In this document: piece by piece, positions 36,598-45,550 of the stretch
How positions within the stretch are numbered: position 1 is the first letter of the stretch
Layout of the letters: each line of letters starts with the position of its first letter
Source: Aureibaculum luteum
GTDB lineage: Bacteria; Bacteroidota; Bacteroidia; Flavobacteriales; Flavobacteriaceae
Length of the DNA stretch: 64,000 nucleotides
NCBI RefSeq assembly: GCF_003449015.1
Contig: NZ_QRGD01000004.1
Span: 1 to 64,000, forward strand
Direction of reading: 5' to 3'
Made by a program: the position numbers and the translations under genes
The notes under the pieces: generated by a model
Seen by the model: the letters and a program-made list of their open reading frames with translations, nothing else
Databases searched by the model: none
What the model was told of the DNA's origin: nothing

Positions 36598-37917
36598 ATG
36601 AAAACTTATAACAATAGTATTCTTCTATATAGTGCAATGTTGGCAGTATATTTTTTTGGAGGAATTGTAAACGCTCAAAATCCGATTACAACTTTTAAAG
36701 GAATTTCAGACCCACACATTCGCGTTTTTAATGATACTATATATCTCTATAGTGGTCATGATGCTGACCCCAATGATAAAACGTGGGTTATGAAAGATTG
36801 GCGTGTTTTTGCCACAACGAATTTATTAGATTGGAAACACGTACAAACTATATCTCCAAAAGATAATTATATGGATGATAATAGTGAAGATTGTTGGGCT
36901 AGTGATGCTAGTGCCAGAAATGGAAATTATTACTTTTACTTTTCTGATAGAAAACGTGGCATAGGTGTTATGAAAGCAAAGCATCCTACTGGTCCTTTTA
37001 CAGATGCTTTACATAAACCTTTAGTTTCTCCATTACACGACCCTACGCTTTTTACAGATGATGATAAAAATAAAACGCCTTATCTAATTTATGGAGATAA
37101 AACAGATGCATATTATATTGTTAAGCTAAATAATGATATGATTTCTACGGCAGAAACTCCTAAACCAATAGAAATAAAAGGAGATGCTTGGAAAAATGCA
37201 CCTGAATGGATGGATAAAAACTATCTCTTCAAATATAAACAGTCATACTATTTAAGTTGGGGAAATCAATATGCAATATCTAAGAATATTTATGGTCCTT
37301 ATGAATGTGTTGATGCTGTTGGTACAGGATATAAGTTGGGTGAATTTGCACATGGTAGTTTTTTTTGGTGGAAAGGTCAGTTTTATCATATTTGGTGTTA
37401 TTACATACGAGATGGATATAAGTTTAGAGAGAGTATTATAAGCTATTGTCATATTGATGATAATGGACATATAGTAACCGATACCAACTTCTTAGATGAA
37501 CATTTTAGCAATGGCGTTGGTCAGTATAAAGCATCATGGAAAAAAATTGAAGCAGAATGGTATTATGAAAAATCATCAAATATAGAAAAGCGAGGGCTGA
37601 AGAATAAAGGATTTCGATTGACCAACATAAAAGATGGAAATTGGATTCGATATGCTGAAATGTTATTCGAAAATGAAAATTTTGAATTTCAACTGCAACT
37701 AAATAGTGTTCAGGGCAAAGGCTTTTTAGAAATAAGACAAGGTAATTTATCTGGTCAAATTTTAGGAAGAATACCTATTGACTCAGATAATTTGCAAAAG
37801 AAATACATCTTAAAAGAAATACACTGCTTAAAAGGTAAAACAGATTTGTATTTAACATTTACCGGAACCAAAGACTTTAATGTGGCGTTAGATTATTTTA
37901 ACTTCTTAAGAAAGTAA
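36598..37917 (+). CDS. GH43-family glycosidase
   Basis: This 439-residue exported enzyme has a five-bladed-propeller start: GISDPHIRVFNDTIYLYSG supplies the base Asp, HDPTLFTDD supplies the second Asp, and NAPEWMDKNYLFKYK carries the acid Glu. The last 130 residues look like a carbohydrate-binding beta sandwich. GH43 enzymes act on arabinose, xylose or galactose linkages. Its stop overlaps by 12 bp the stop side of the convergent symporter gene. Confidence 0.85.
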   Translation: MKTYNNSILLYSAMLAVYFFGGIVNAQNPITTFKGISDPHIRVFNDTIYLYSGHDADPNDKTWVMKDWRVFATTNLLDWKHVQTISPKDNYMDDNSEDCWASDASARNGNYYFYFSDRKRGIGVMKAKHPTGPFTDALHKPLVSPLHDPTLFTDDDKNKTPYLIYGDKTDAYYIVKLNNDMISTAETPKPIEIKGDAWKNAPEWMDKNYLFKYKQSYYLSWGNQYAISKNIYGPYECVDAVGTGYKLGEFAHGSFFWWKGQFYHIWCYYIRDGYKFRESIISYCHIDDNGHIVTDTNFLDEHFSNGVGQYKASWKKIEAEWYYEKSSNIEKRGLKNKGFRLTNIKDGNWIRYAEMLFENENFEFQLQLNSVQGKGFLEIRQGNLSGQILGRIPIDSDNLQKKYILKEIHCLKGKTDLYLTFTGTKDFNVALDYFNFLRK

Positions 37918-39477
37918 TACGTAAATTAATATCGTTAAGGTTACAAGTATTAGTCCTGCCGTTTTTACAGCCGGCCACGATTTTTCATCAGAACCTTTAT
38001 CCATATAAGGATGCTCTTCAACTGTTGGAAATAAGTATGAAACTAAAAACATGATGATAAAATTAAGCACAAATTCTATACCCCACAGGTGAACAAAATG
38101 GATATTTAAATCTAAAATAAATGTGGTTAAGATGTAAAAGGTAAATCCAAAAAAGAGTCCTGCCTTTGCCCCTTTCGTGTTAATCTGCTTAAAAAAGATG
38201 CCCGCAATAATTATTGATGAAATGGGAATAAAAAAGATACCATTTAATTCTTGAAGCAATTGGTATAAACCTTCTGGAGCATAAGCTACCATCGGTGCTA
38301 CACAGATGGCTATTATGGCTAAAACTACAGAAGACAATTTACCATATTTCACTAATTTTGCATCAGAAACATTCTTATCTATAATCTTTTTGTAAATATC
38401 TAAACAGAAAATAGTACTAGCTGAATTTAAAACACTGTTAAAAGTACTCAATACCGCTCCTAATATAACAGCTGCAAAGAACCCATATAGATATGTAGGT
38501 AACACTTTTTTTACAAGCATTGGGTAAATTAAATCAGGGGTCTCATAATACTGATCTTGAAAATAATAGAAAGCGATTAGACCCGGTAATACTATTATTG
38601 CTGGAACAAATAACTTTAAAACTCCAGTATATATTAATCCTTTTTGAGCTTCTACCAAGTTTTTTGCTCCAAAAGCCCGTTGAATAATAGCCTGATTCAT
38701 TCCCCAAAAATAGAGTTGGTTAATCATTAAACCTGTAAATAATACAGAAAACGGAAGCACAGAATCAGGTTTTCCGATAATATCAAATTTATCAGGTGCA
38801 AAATCATAAACCGTACTTAATCCAGTAAGCATATTACCATCACCAATTTGATAAAGTGCAATCGTTGGAATAAGTAGACCACCAAGCATTAATCCTATTC
38901 CATTTAAACTATCGGAATAGGCGACCGCTTTTAAACCTCCAAAAACGGCATAAAAAGACCCAATAATCCCTATCACTAAAACTGTATAAATTAGTGAATG
39001 TTCTTTAGATATATTGAAAATACTTGAAAAGTCAAATACACTTTCAATATTAATGGCTCCAGAATATAAAACAATTGGTAATAAGGTTATGACGAACGAT
39101 GACATTAATAAAAAAGCAACTACCGAACGTACAGCTCCATCAAAACGTTTTTCTAAAAATTCAGGTATAGTGAAAATACCCATTTTCATAAATTTAGGAA
39201 TAAAATAAATAGCGGCAATCACTAAAGCAATTGCTGAGGTTACTTCCCATGCAATAATAATGATACCATTTTTATAGGAGCTTCCATTCATACCTATTAA
39301 ATGTTCGGTAGAAATGTTTGTGAGTATCATAGAACCAGCAATAATTGGTCCTGTTAAACTTTTACCTGCTAAAAAATACCCTTCTGAAGTTGTGAATTTA
39401 TCTTTACGAAGTTTAAAAACCGTGTAAAATATTACAAAAAATGTAAATCCAAAAAAACCTAAGTAGGTATAAAGCAT
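37906..39477 (-). CDS. Sodium/solute symporter (SSS family)
   Basis: This 523-residue transporter has about 13 hydrophobic helices and the SSS pattern ILTNISTEHLIGMNGSSYKNG near the start, then GGLKAVAYSDSLNGIGLMLGGLLIP. It is related to sodium-coupled glucose or inositol carriers (SLC5 type). It is encoded 32 bp downstream of myo-inositol oxygenase on the same strand, so it likely imports inositol or a related sugar for it. No signal peptide beyond its first helix. The substrate is inferred from context. Confidence 0.9.
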   Translation of the reverse strand: MLYTYLGFFGFTFFVIFYTVFKLRKDKFTTSEGYFLAGKSLTGPIIAGSMILTNISTEHLIGMNGSSYKNGIIIIAWEVTSAIALVIAAIYFIPKFMKMGIFTIPEFLEKRFDGAVRSVVAFLLMSSFVITLLPIVLYSGAINIESVFDFSSIFNISKEHSLIYTVLVIGIIGSFYAVFGGLKAVAYSDSLNGIGLMLGGLLIPTIALYQIGDGNMLTGLSTVYDFAPDKFDIIGKPDSVLPFSVLFTGLMINQLYFWGMNQAIIQRAFGAKNLVEAQKGLIYTGVLKLFVPAIIVLPGLIAFYYFQDQYYETPDLIYPMLVKKVLPTYLYGFFAAVILGAVLSTFNSVLNSASTIFCLDIYKKIIDKNVSDAKLVKYGKLSSVVLAIIAICVAPMVAYAPEGLYQLLQELNGIFFIPISSIIIAGIFFKQINTKGAKAGLFFGFTFYILTTFILDLNIHFVHLWGIEFVLNFIIMFLVSYLFPTVEEHPYMDKGSDEKSWPAVKTAGLILVTLTILIYVLLS

Positions 39478-39509
39478 ATTAAAAGTGTTGTTTAGTTAGT
39501 AGTTAGTGA

Positions 39510-40370
39510 TTAAAATTTTAACGAAGAAGGCAGGTATTTTGAAACTAGTTCTTCATAATAAGGTCTGAGAGCTTTCGCATCTGGTTCTACAGGAGCTTTT
39601 GAGTATAAATCATAGGGATTAAACTTTTTAACCCATTCAAACATTTCAATATCCTTTTCATTCATCAAATGTGTATAAGCATTTTCACGATGTTGTGCAT
39701 AAAAGGAATGGTATCTGATCATGTATAATGCGGGCTCTGGTAAGTGATTTTTTAATATTTGGTATAAATATTCATCATGTCCCCAACTCATTTTCACCTT
39801 ATCTAAACCACAATTAGGAGTATAAATTCCAAATTTAGTATTATAACGTTCATCATTGGTATCTGGGTTTTTATCAAAAAATTCAGGGTATACAATGGTA
39901 TCTGAAAATTTACACCCAACTGGAAAAGTATCACCAACTACTGCCCATTGTGGTTCACCAAACAGACATAATACCTTACCTAAATCATGAATAAAACCTG
40001 TGAGTACAAACCAATCTGGATGACCATCTGCTCTTATCGCTTCAGACGTTTGCAATAAATGTTGAAATTGATCTAAATCAATATCAGGATCACTGTCATC
40101 AACCAATGTGTTTAAAAAATCTACGGCATCCCAAAGTGACATTTCATTTTTGTCAAACTTTAAAAACTCCTTCTCTTTTTCACAAACAAAACGATACGTT
40201 TGATTGATATGATTTACGCGGTAAAATTCCTTAACGGTCTCTACTCGCTCAGAATCTAAATAATTTCTAAACTCCTCCTTTTCCTTCTTAGTAGCTTCTG
40301 GATCGGGATAACGTTCTTTTAAGTTATCTTCCCAATCGTCAATATTATCCATCGGATTATCATTTGTCAT
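39510..40370 (-). CDS. myo-Inositol oxygenase (MIOX)
   Basis: This 286-residue protein closely resembles eukaryotic MIOX, which oxidises myo-inositol to D-glucuronate using a di-iron centre. All six iron ligands are visible: His 104 (QFQHLLQ), His 128 and Asp 129 (IHDLGKV), His 198 (MSWGHDEY), His 221 (YHSFY) and Asp 254 (NPYDLYSK). Blocks such as [16 protein letters not shown] match the family. It has no signal peptide, so it is cytoplasmic. It heads a two-gene unit with the symporter, divergent from susC. Confidence 0.95.
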   Translation of the reverse strand: MTNDNPMDNIDDWEDNLKERYPDPEATKKEKEEFRNYLDSERVETVKEFYRVNHINQTYRFVCEKEKEFLKFDKNEMSLWDAVDFLNTLVDDSDPDIDLDQFQHLLQTSEAIRADGHPDWFVLTGFIHDLGKVLCLFGEPQWAVVGDTFPVGCKFSDTIVYPEFFDKNPDTNDERYNTKFGIYTPNCGLDKVKMSWGHDEYLYQILKNHLPEPALYMIRYHSFYAQHRENAYTHLMNEKDIEMFEWVKKFNPYDLYSKAPVEPDAKALRPYYEELVSKYLPSSLKF

Positions 40371-40724
40371 ACCTTTATTTTTTTAATTTTAAACTTATTG
40401 CCTATACTCTTTTAGTGTATAGTAGCCTTGCGAATAAATATATTATATATTCTAATTGAAAAGATGGACTAATATTTCAAAAATATGGACAATTTCGACC
40501 TTAAATTGTTACAATCTAAATGTTTATAAATGAATCTTGAAAAATATTTTCAATAAAAAGAAGAAATAACGGTCTATTAAAAATTGTAAAAAAAAGAAAA
40601 GAATAACACGATTTTCCATGTTTTTGAATAAAAAATCCATTCTATAACTCTCCATCTTCAGTAATTTTAACAAAATATTAATAACAACAAATAATTAACT
40701 TAAATTTTAACTAAACAATTAAAT
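40371..40724. promoter_or_regulatory. Divergent promoter region, MIOX and susC
   Basis: This 354-bp region lies between the divergent MIOX and susC genes. It has CTATAC at 40402-40407 with GTATAG at 40417-40422 as an inverted repeat. ATGGAC occurs as a direct repeat at 40464-40469 and 40485-40490, starting 21 bp apart, a spacing that fits a dimeric regulator such as a hybrid two-component protein. The remainder is AT-rich, and no consensus promoter was fixed. Confidence 0.4.
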
Positions 40725-43700
40725 ATGGAAAAATTAAAACTCTTACTAATTGTCTTTATGGTAGGTTTTTCAGTTAATACATGGGCACAAACTACGGTGT
40801 CAGGTACAGTATTAGATGATTTAAAAGAACCTTTACCAGGAGCAAGCGTTATTGTAAAAGGTACAAACAACGGAGTTGTTACAGATTTTGATGGCAAATT
40901 CACTATTACCGTTAAAAACGAAAATGCTCGTTTATTAATCTCATTTATTGGTTTTGAAACGAAGGAAATAATCTTAGATGGATCATCTAGTTACACCGTT
41001 CAATTAGAAGTTGGTGCAAATGCTTTAGACGAAGTAGTTGTCATTGGTTACGGTTCTGTTAAAAAGACAGATTTAACAGGTGCAGTTGCGTCCATAAGTG
41101 CAGCCACTATAACGGAACAGAAAAAAACAGATATCGGTCAAGCGATTCAAGGTAGAATAGCAGGAGTAGATGTTAGGGCATTAAGTAATAAGCCTGGTGC
41201 TCCACTTTCTATAGATATTAGGGGTAATACAGTAATAAAAAATAGTGACGCAGGTCGTGATGGGATTAGTGATAATCTTGCTAGTGACCTTTCAAAACCA
41301 CTATATGTTGTTGATGGAATATTTTTTGACGACATTAATATTTTAAACCCTGCCGACATCCAACAAATGGATGTATTAAAGGATGCTTCTGCTACAGCAA
41401 TTTATGGTGCCAGAGGTGCAAATGGTGTTGTTATTATTACTACCAAAAATGGTATAGAAGGAAAAACAGTTTTTAGTTATGAGGCTACTTTAGGGGTACG
41501 TTCTGCTACTAACATTCCTGATTTTTATAATGGTGATGAATATGTTGGCTTTGTTGATAAAGTATTAAGAAGTACAGCTTGGAAAGGACTATTTAAAAAT
41601 GGATATGAAGGTACTGTGGCTGACTATAATGGCATTACAGTTGATTTATCAAGAGAATTTAAAAATACAAATGAAGAATTTGACAACGTAACAAACGGTC
41701 GTTATACTGACTGGGCTGGTGATTATAGAAAAACAGGTATACAAACAAGTCATAATTTAGCAATGTCTGGTGGTTCTAATGGACTTACATATAATGGATC
41801 TATTGGATATTTAAATGATGAAGGAGTTATGGGTATTGAAGGTTATGAGCGTTATAATTTAAGTGCTTCTATAACAAAAAAAGTTACTGATAAATTTACA
41901 GCGGGTGTAAAAGCTTACTTATCATTGTCTGAAAGAGAAGAAGGAAGTAGAGAGCTTTTTAGAAGTACGCTACGTTTAGCACCAACAGTTAACTCATTTG
42001 ATCCTGATGGTAATGTTATTTTATTTCCAGATGATCAGGATGGTCGTTTTACCAATCCTTATTATGAAGATAAAGGGGCTTGGACAGTGAATACAAAATC
42101 TTTAGATGTTATTGCTAATGTGTTTTTACAATATAAGCCTACAGAATGGATGAGCTTTAAAACACAATTTGCTCCTAATATTAAGAACACAAGGTTTGGT
42201 GAATATAGAGGACTGTATACAAAAGCGGCTCGGAATGACCCTTCAAGAATCCAATCACATTATGATGCTTCATTTAAAACATCATATACTTGGGATAATA
42301 TTATAGATTTTGATTTTGATATTTCAGATACACAAAACTTAAAGGCTACTTTAATTTCTTCTGTTTATTACAATCAAAGTGAATACAGTAATATTGAAAC
42401 AAGAGATTTTGACACAGATGCGTATTCGTTTTACAATACTGCTGCAGGTCTAGATGTTAGAGCTTATAAAACAAATTATAGAAAAGAAACTTTATCATCA
42501 TTTGCAGGTCGTTTAAATTATAATATTTTAGATAAGTATTTATTCACCTTTACAGGTAGGTATGACGGATCTTCAAAATTAGCTGTAAATAACAAATGGG
42601 CATTCTTTCCTTCTGCGGCATTTGCATGGAAAGCCAGTGAAGAAAATTTTTTACAAGACACGAGTTGGTTAAGTAATTTAAAATTTCGTTTAAGTTACGG
42701 TGAATCTGGTAACGACAGTCCAGTTAGTGCTTATAGCTCTTTAGCCTTTTTAGGTGGTGCTGATTATCTTTTCGGAAATACACATACTAATGGTGTAGAT
42801 GTAAATGGATTGCCTAATTATAATTTAACATGGGAACGTTCTAAGGAAGTTAACTTTGGTATCGATCTAGGAATTATAAATAATAGAGTGCGTTTAGGTT
42901 TAGAACTTTATAGAAAAAAAACTGTAGATGCAATTCTTAGTAGAACCTTATCAAATATAACTGGATATGGGTCTGCCATAGGTAATTATGGTTCTGTAGA
43001 AAATAAGGGTATTGAGATTACTTTAAATACTGTAAATGTTCAAACGGATAATTTCAAATGGTCTACAAGTTTAAATTTTGCTAAGAATAAAAACTCAATT
43101 TTAAAATTGGATGGTTCATTAGATAAAGAGACTTATGGATCACATGGTGTACTTCAAGTAGGTCAACCTGTTGACGCCATTTATGGCTACCAAAATGATG
43201 GCATATGGCAAATAGACGAAGCTGCTGAAGCTGCCGTTTATGGAGCTTTCCCTGGACAGTATAAAGTAATAGATCAAGACAATAGTGGTACTTATGGGGC
43301 TGAAGATAAAGTTATATTAGGTCAGGTATCTCCAGATTGGATTGGAGGTATGACGAATACTTTTACTTATAAGAATTTAGATTTATCGATTCAAATATAT
43401 ACAAGACAAGGATCATACGGTCATTCAGAGTTCTATTCGCACTTTACACCTTATAACGGTGATGATGCTAAATTTAATAGTCTTGATATGAATTTTTGGA
43501 CACCAAATAATCCAGATGCAAAGTATCCTGCTCCAGAATATGGAAATACAAATTGGTATTATGAAGATTTAAGTTTTGTTAAAGTGGGTAATATTGGTTT
43601 AGGCTATAATGCGTCACAAGGTGTATTAGATAAATTAAAAATGGCTAGTTTACGATTGTCATTAGATGTACAGAATCCATTTACATTTACTGGTTACAAA

Positions 43701-43790
43701 GGGCCAGATCCTGAAACTGCGTTACAAAACTCTTATAATGCAGGTTACATGACAAAAACAGTATTATTTGGACTTAAGGTATCATATTAA
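40725..43790 (+). CDS. susC: SusC/RagA-family TonB-linked outer membrane protein
   Basis: This 1021-residue protein has a signal peptide, a carboxypeptidase-like regulatory domain (about 23-105; VSGTVLDDLKEPLPGASVIVKG), a plug beginning VVIGYGSVKKTDLTG and a TonB-dependent beta barrel ending FGLKVSY. Such proteins import glycans larger than disaccharides across the outer membrane together with SusD. The length is normal. SusD follows 19 bp later. It is first of the second block of the locus. Confidence 0.96.
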   Translation: MEKLKLLLIVFMVGFSVNTWAQTTVSGTVLDDLKEPLPGASVIVKGTNNGVVTDFDGKFTITVKNENARLLISFIGFETKEIILDGSSSYTVQLEVGANALDEVVVIGYGSVKKTDLTGAVASISAATITEQKKTDIGQAIQGRIAGVDVRALSNKPGAPLSIDIRGNTVIKNSDAGRDGISDNLASDLSKPLYVVDGIFFDDINILNPADIQQMDVLKDASATAIYGARGANGVVIITTKNGIEGKTVFSYEATLGVRSATNIPDFYNGDEYVGFVDKVLRSTAWKGLFKNGYEGTVADYNGITVDLSREFKNTNEEFDNVTNGRYTDWAGDYRKTGIQTSHNLAMSGGSNGLTYNGSIGYLNDEGVMGIEGYERYNLSASITKKVTDKFTAGVKAYLSLSEREEGSRELFRSTLRLAPTVNSFDPDGNVILFPDDQDGRFTNPYYEDKGAWTVNTKSLDVIANVFLQYKPTEWMSFKTQFAPNIKNTRFGEYRGLYTKAARNDPSRIQSHYDASFKTSYTWDNIIDFDFDISDTQNLKATLISSVYYNQSEYSNIETRDFDTDAYSFYNTAAGLDVRAYKTNYRKETLSSFAGRLNYNILDKYLFTFTGRYDGSSKLAVNNKWAFFPSAAFAWKASEENFLQDTSWLSNLKFRLSYGESGNDSPVSAYSSLAFLGGADYLFGNTHTNGVDVNGLPNYNLTWERSKEVNFGIDLGIINNRVRLGLELYRKKTVDAILSRTLSNITGYGSAIGNYGSVENKGIEITLNTVNVQTDNFKWSTSLNFAKNKNSILKLDGSLDKETYGSHGVLQVGQPVDAIYGYQNDGIWQIDEAAEAAVYGAFPGQYKVIDQDNSGTYGAEDKVILGQVSPDWIGGMTNTFTYKNLDLSIQIYTRQGSYGHSEFYSHFTPYNGDDAKFNSLDMNFWTPNNPDAKYPAPEYGNTNWYYEDLSFVKVGNIGLGYNASQGVLDKLKMASLRLSLDVQNPFTFTGYKGPDPETALQNSYNAGYMTKTVLFGLKVSY

Positions 43791-43809
43791 TTTTTAAATA
43801 TTATTATAG

Positions 43810-45453
43810 ATGAAAAAAATAAAAAATATAAATCAGATAATCGTCATACTTGGTATTACACTATTATTTAGTGCCTGTAACAAGTATATAGAAGAAGATA
43901 TTTATAGCGGTATTACAAGTGAGAACTTTATTGATGAAAACACCGCAGATCAATTAGTTGTAGGCCTGTATGGAGGTGTAAGAGGTGCTTTTCTAAACAG
44001 TGGTTACAAATATTTAGGAACTGACATTTTCACTACACAATTAGAAATTTTTAATACTTCTAGTGAAAATGATTATGTCAGCTTTAATGCTTCACAAACC
44101 AACGGTATATGGAATGCTAATTATGGTATAATTTCAAAGGCGAACACGGCTTTAAATAGATTTGAAAATGAAATTAACTGGAGTTCTGGTAAAATAGCAG
44201 ATAAGACTTATGGGTTAGCTCAAATAAGAGCTTTAAGAGCAGTTGCATTTTTTAATTTAGTACAACAATTTGGAGGTGTAGTACTTGATTTAGAAGAACC
44301 TCAAAGTATTCGTAATGATTACACGCGTTCTTCAGAACAAGAAACCTATACGTTAATTATTAGTGAGTTAGAAGCTGTTATTCCAGATTTAAAAGCTGAC
44401 CCTGAAACAGGTAGATTTTCTAAACGTGCTGCACAACATGTGTTGGCAGAAGTATATTTAACAAGAGCCTATAAAGATTATGGACAAAGTACTGATTTTC
44501 AAACAGCAGCCGATTTAGCTTTACAAGCCATTGATGGTTATGATATTAGAAGTCAATCTTTTGCTGAACTTTTTGCTTATGATAATCAAGTGAATGACGA
44601 AATACTTTTTGCAGGACAATTTGGAGATACCGGTTTTTCAGAAGACAATGGCAATAACATGCATTCTTTTGGTATGTATCAAGTATTTAATTTACCAGGT
44701 GTAAGTAGAAAAAACCCTTATGGTGTAAAACTTAGCAATACAATGCCAACCCCTTACTTTTATTCTTTATTTGAAGATAATGATACCAGGGAAGATGTAA
44801 CTATTCATAGAACAATAATAGCAGACGAAGAAGGTGGATTAGGTACTGATATAATTAATCCCGGTGATACTGTTATCTATTTTCCGAAATATGCATTGAG
44901 TGAAACAGAAATTAAAGATAAGTTAGATCGTTATTGGGTATACCAACCAGATCAATATTTATTTGGTAGACCCGCTGATATTGATGGAGTTGTTTATAAG
45001 TATTCATTAAATCCAGAGTTCATTAGTTTTCCAATATTGAAAAAGTTTGATGATGAAATTTTTGAAGAAAATGGTAGTGGTGCTCGCGATAATTTTATTT
45101 ATAGAGTAGCTGGCACACACTTAATGGCTGCCGAAGCATTTTTAGGTGCTGGTAATAGTGCACAGGCTTTATTTCATTTAAATAGAGTTAGAGAAAGAGC
45201 AACAGGTGTTGCTGATTATTACACTTCAATTGATTTAGATGATATACTTGTTGAAAGAGCATTAGAGTTAATAGGTGAAGAAAATAGATGGACAGTTTTA
45301 AAACGTATGGGTAAATTAGAGGAAAGATTAATATATAACCCTCATTATGTAGATCACGGTACATTTGATGCTTCAAAACATTTATTACGTCCTATCCCTG
45401 TGAAAGAGATAGAGATTTCTCCAGAAACCATGACACAAAATCCTGGTTACTAA
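43810..45453 (+). CDS. susD: SusD/RagB-family glycan-binding lipoprotein
   Basis: This 547-residue lipoprotein has a lipobox Cys (LFSACNKYIEED), a SusD N-terminal region with KANTALNRFEN and LAQIRALRAVAFFNLVQQFGGV, and a C-terminal domain with HLMAAEAFLGAGN, LVERALELIGEENRW and a typical ending (IPVKEIEISPETMTQNPGY). It caps the SusC barrel on the cell surface and binds substrate. A terminator-like hairpin follows at 45497-45529, which could reduce expression of downstream genes. Confidence 0.96.
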   Translation: MKKIKNINQIIVILGITLLFSACNKYIEEDIYSGITSENFIDENTADQLVVGLYGGVRGAFLNSGYKYLGTDIFTTQLEIFNTSSENDYVSFNASQTNGIWNANYGIISKANTALNRFENEINWSSGKIADKTYGLAQIRALRAVAFFNLVQQFGGVVLDLEEPQSIRNDYTRSSEQETYTLIISELEAVIPDLKADPETGRFSKRAAQHVLAEVYLTRAYKDYGQSTDFQTAADLALQAIDGYDIRSQSFAELFAYDNQVNDEILFAGQFGDTGFSEDNGNNMHSFGMYQVFNLPGVSRKNPYGVKLSNTMPTPYFYSLFEDNDTREDVTIHRTIIADEEGGLGTDIINPGDTVIYFPKYALSETEIKDKLDRYWVYQPDQYLFGRPADIDGVVYKYSLNPEFISFPILKKFDDEIFEENGSGARDNFIYRVAGTHLMAAEAFLGAGNSAQALFHLNRVRERATGVADYYTSIDLDDILVERALELIGEENRWTVLKRMGKLEERLIYNPHYVDHGTFDASKHLLRPIPVKEIEISPETMTQNPGY

Positions 45454-45496
45454 GAATAAATCAGAGTACTTAAAATATTATTTGAGTTAGTTTTTT

Positions 45497-45529
45497 ATAT
45501 AGGCAGGTAATTATACTACCTGCCTATAT
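45497..45529 (+). terminator. Hairpin after susD, terminator or attenuator
   Basis: ATATAGGCAGGTA pairs perfectly with TACCTGCCTATAT around a 7-nt loop, followed by TTTT. It lies between susD and the following genes, where partial termination often gives high susCD expression compared with the enzymes. Confidence 0.7.
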
Positions 45530-45550
45530 TTTAACAATAGCGTAATTAAA

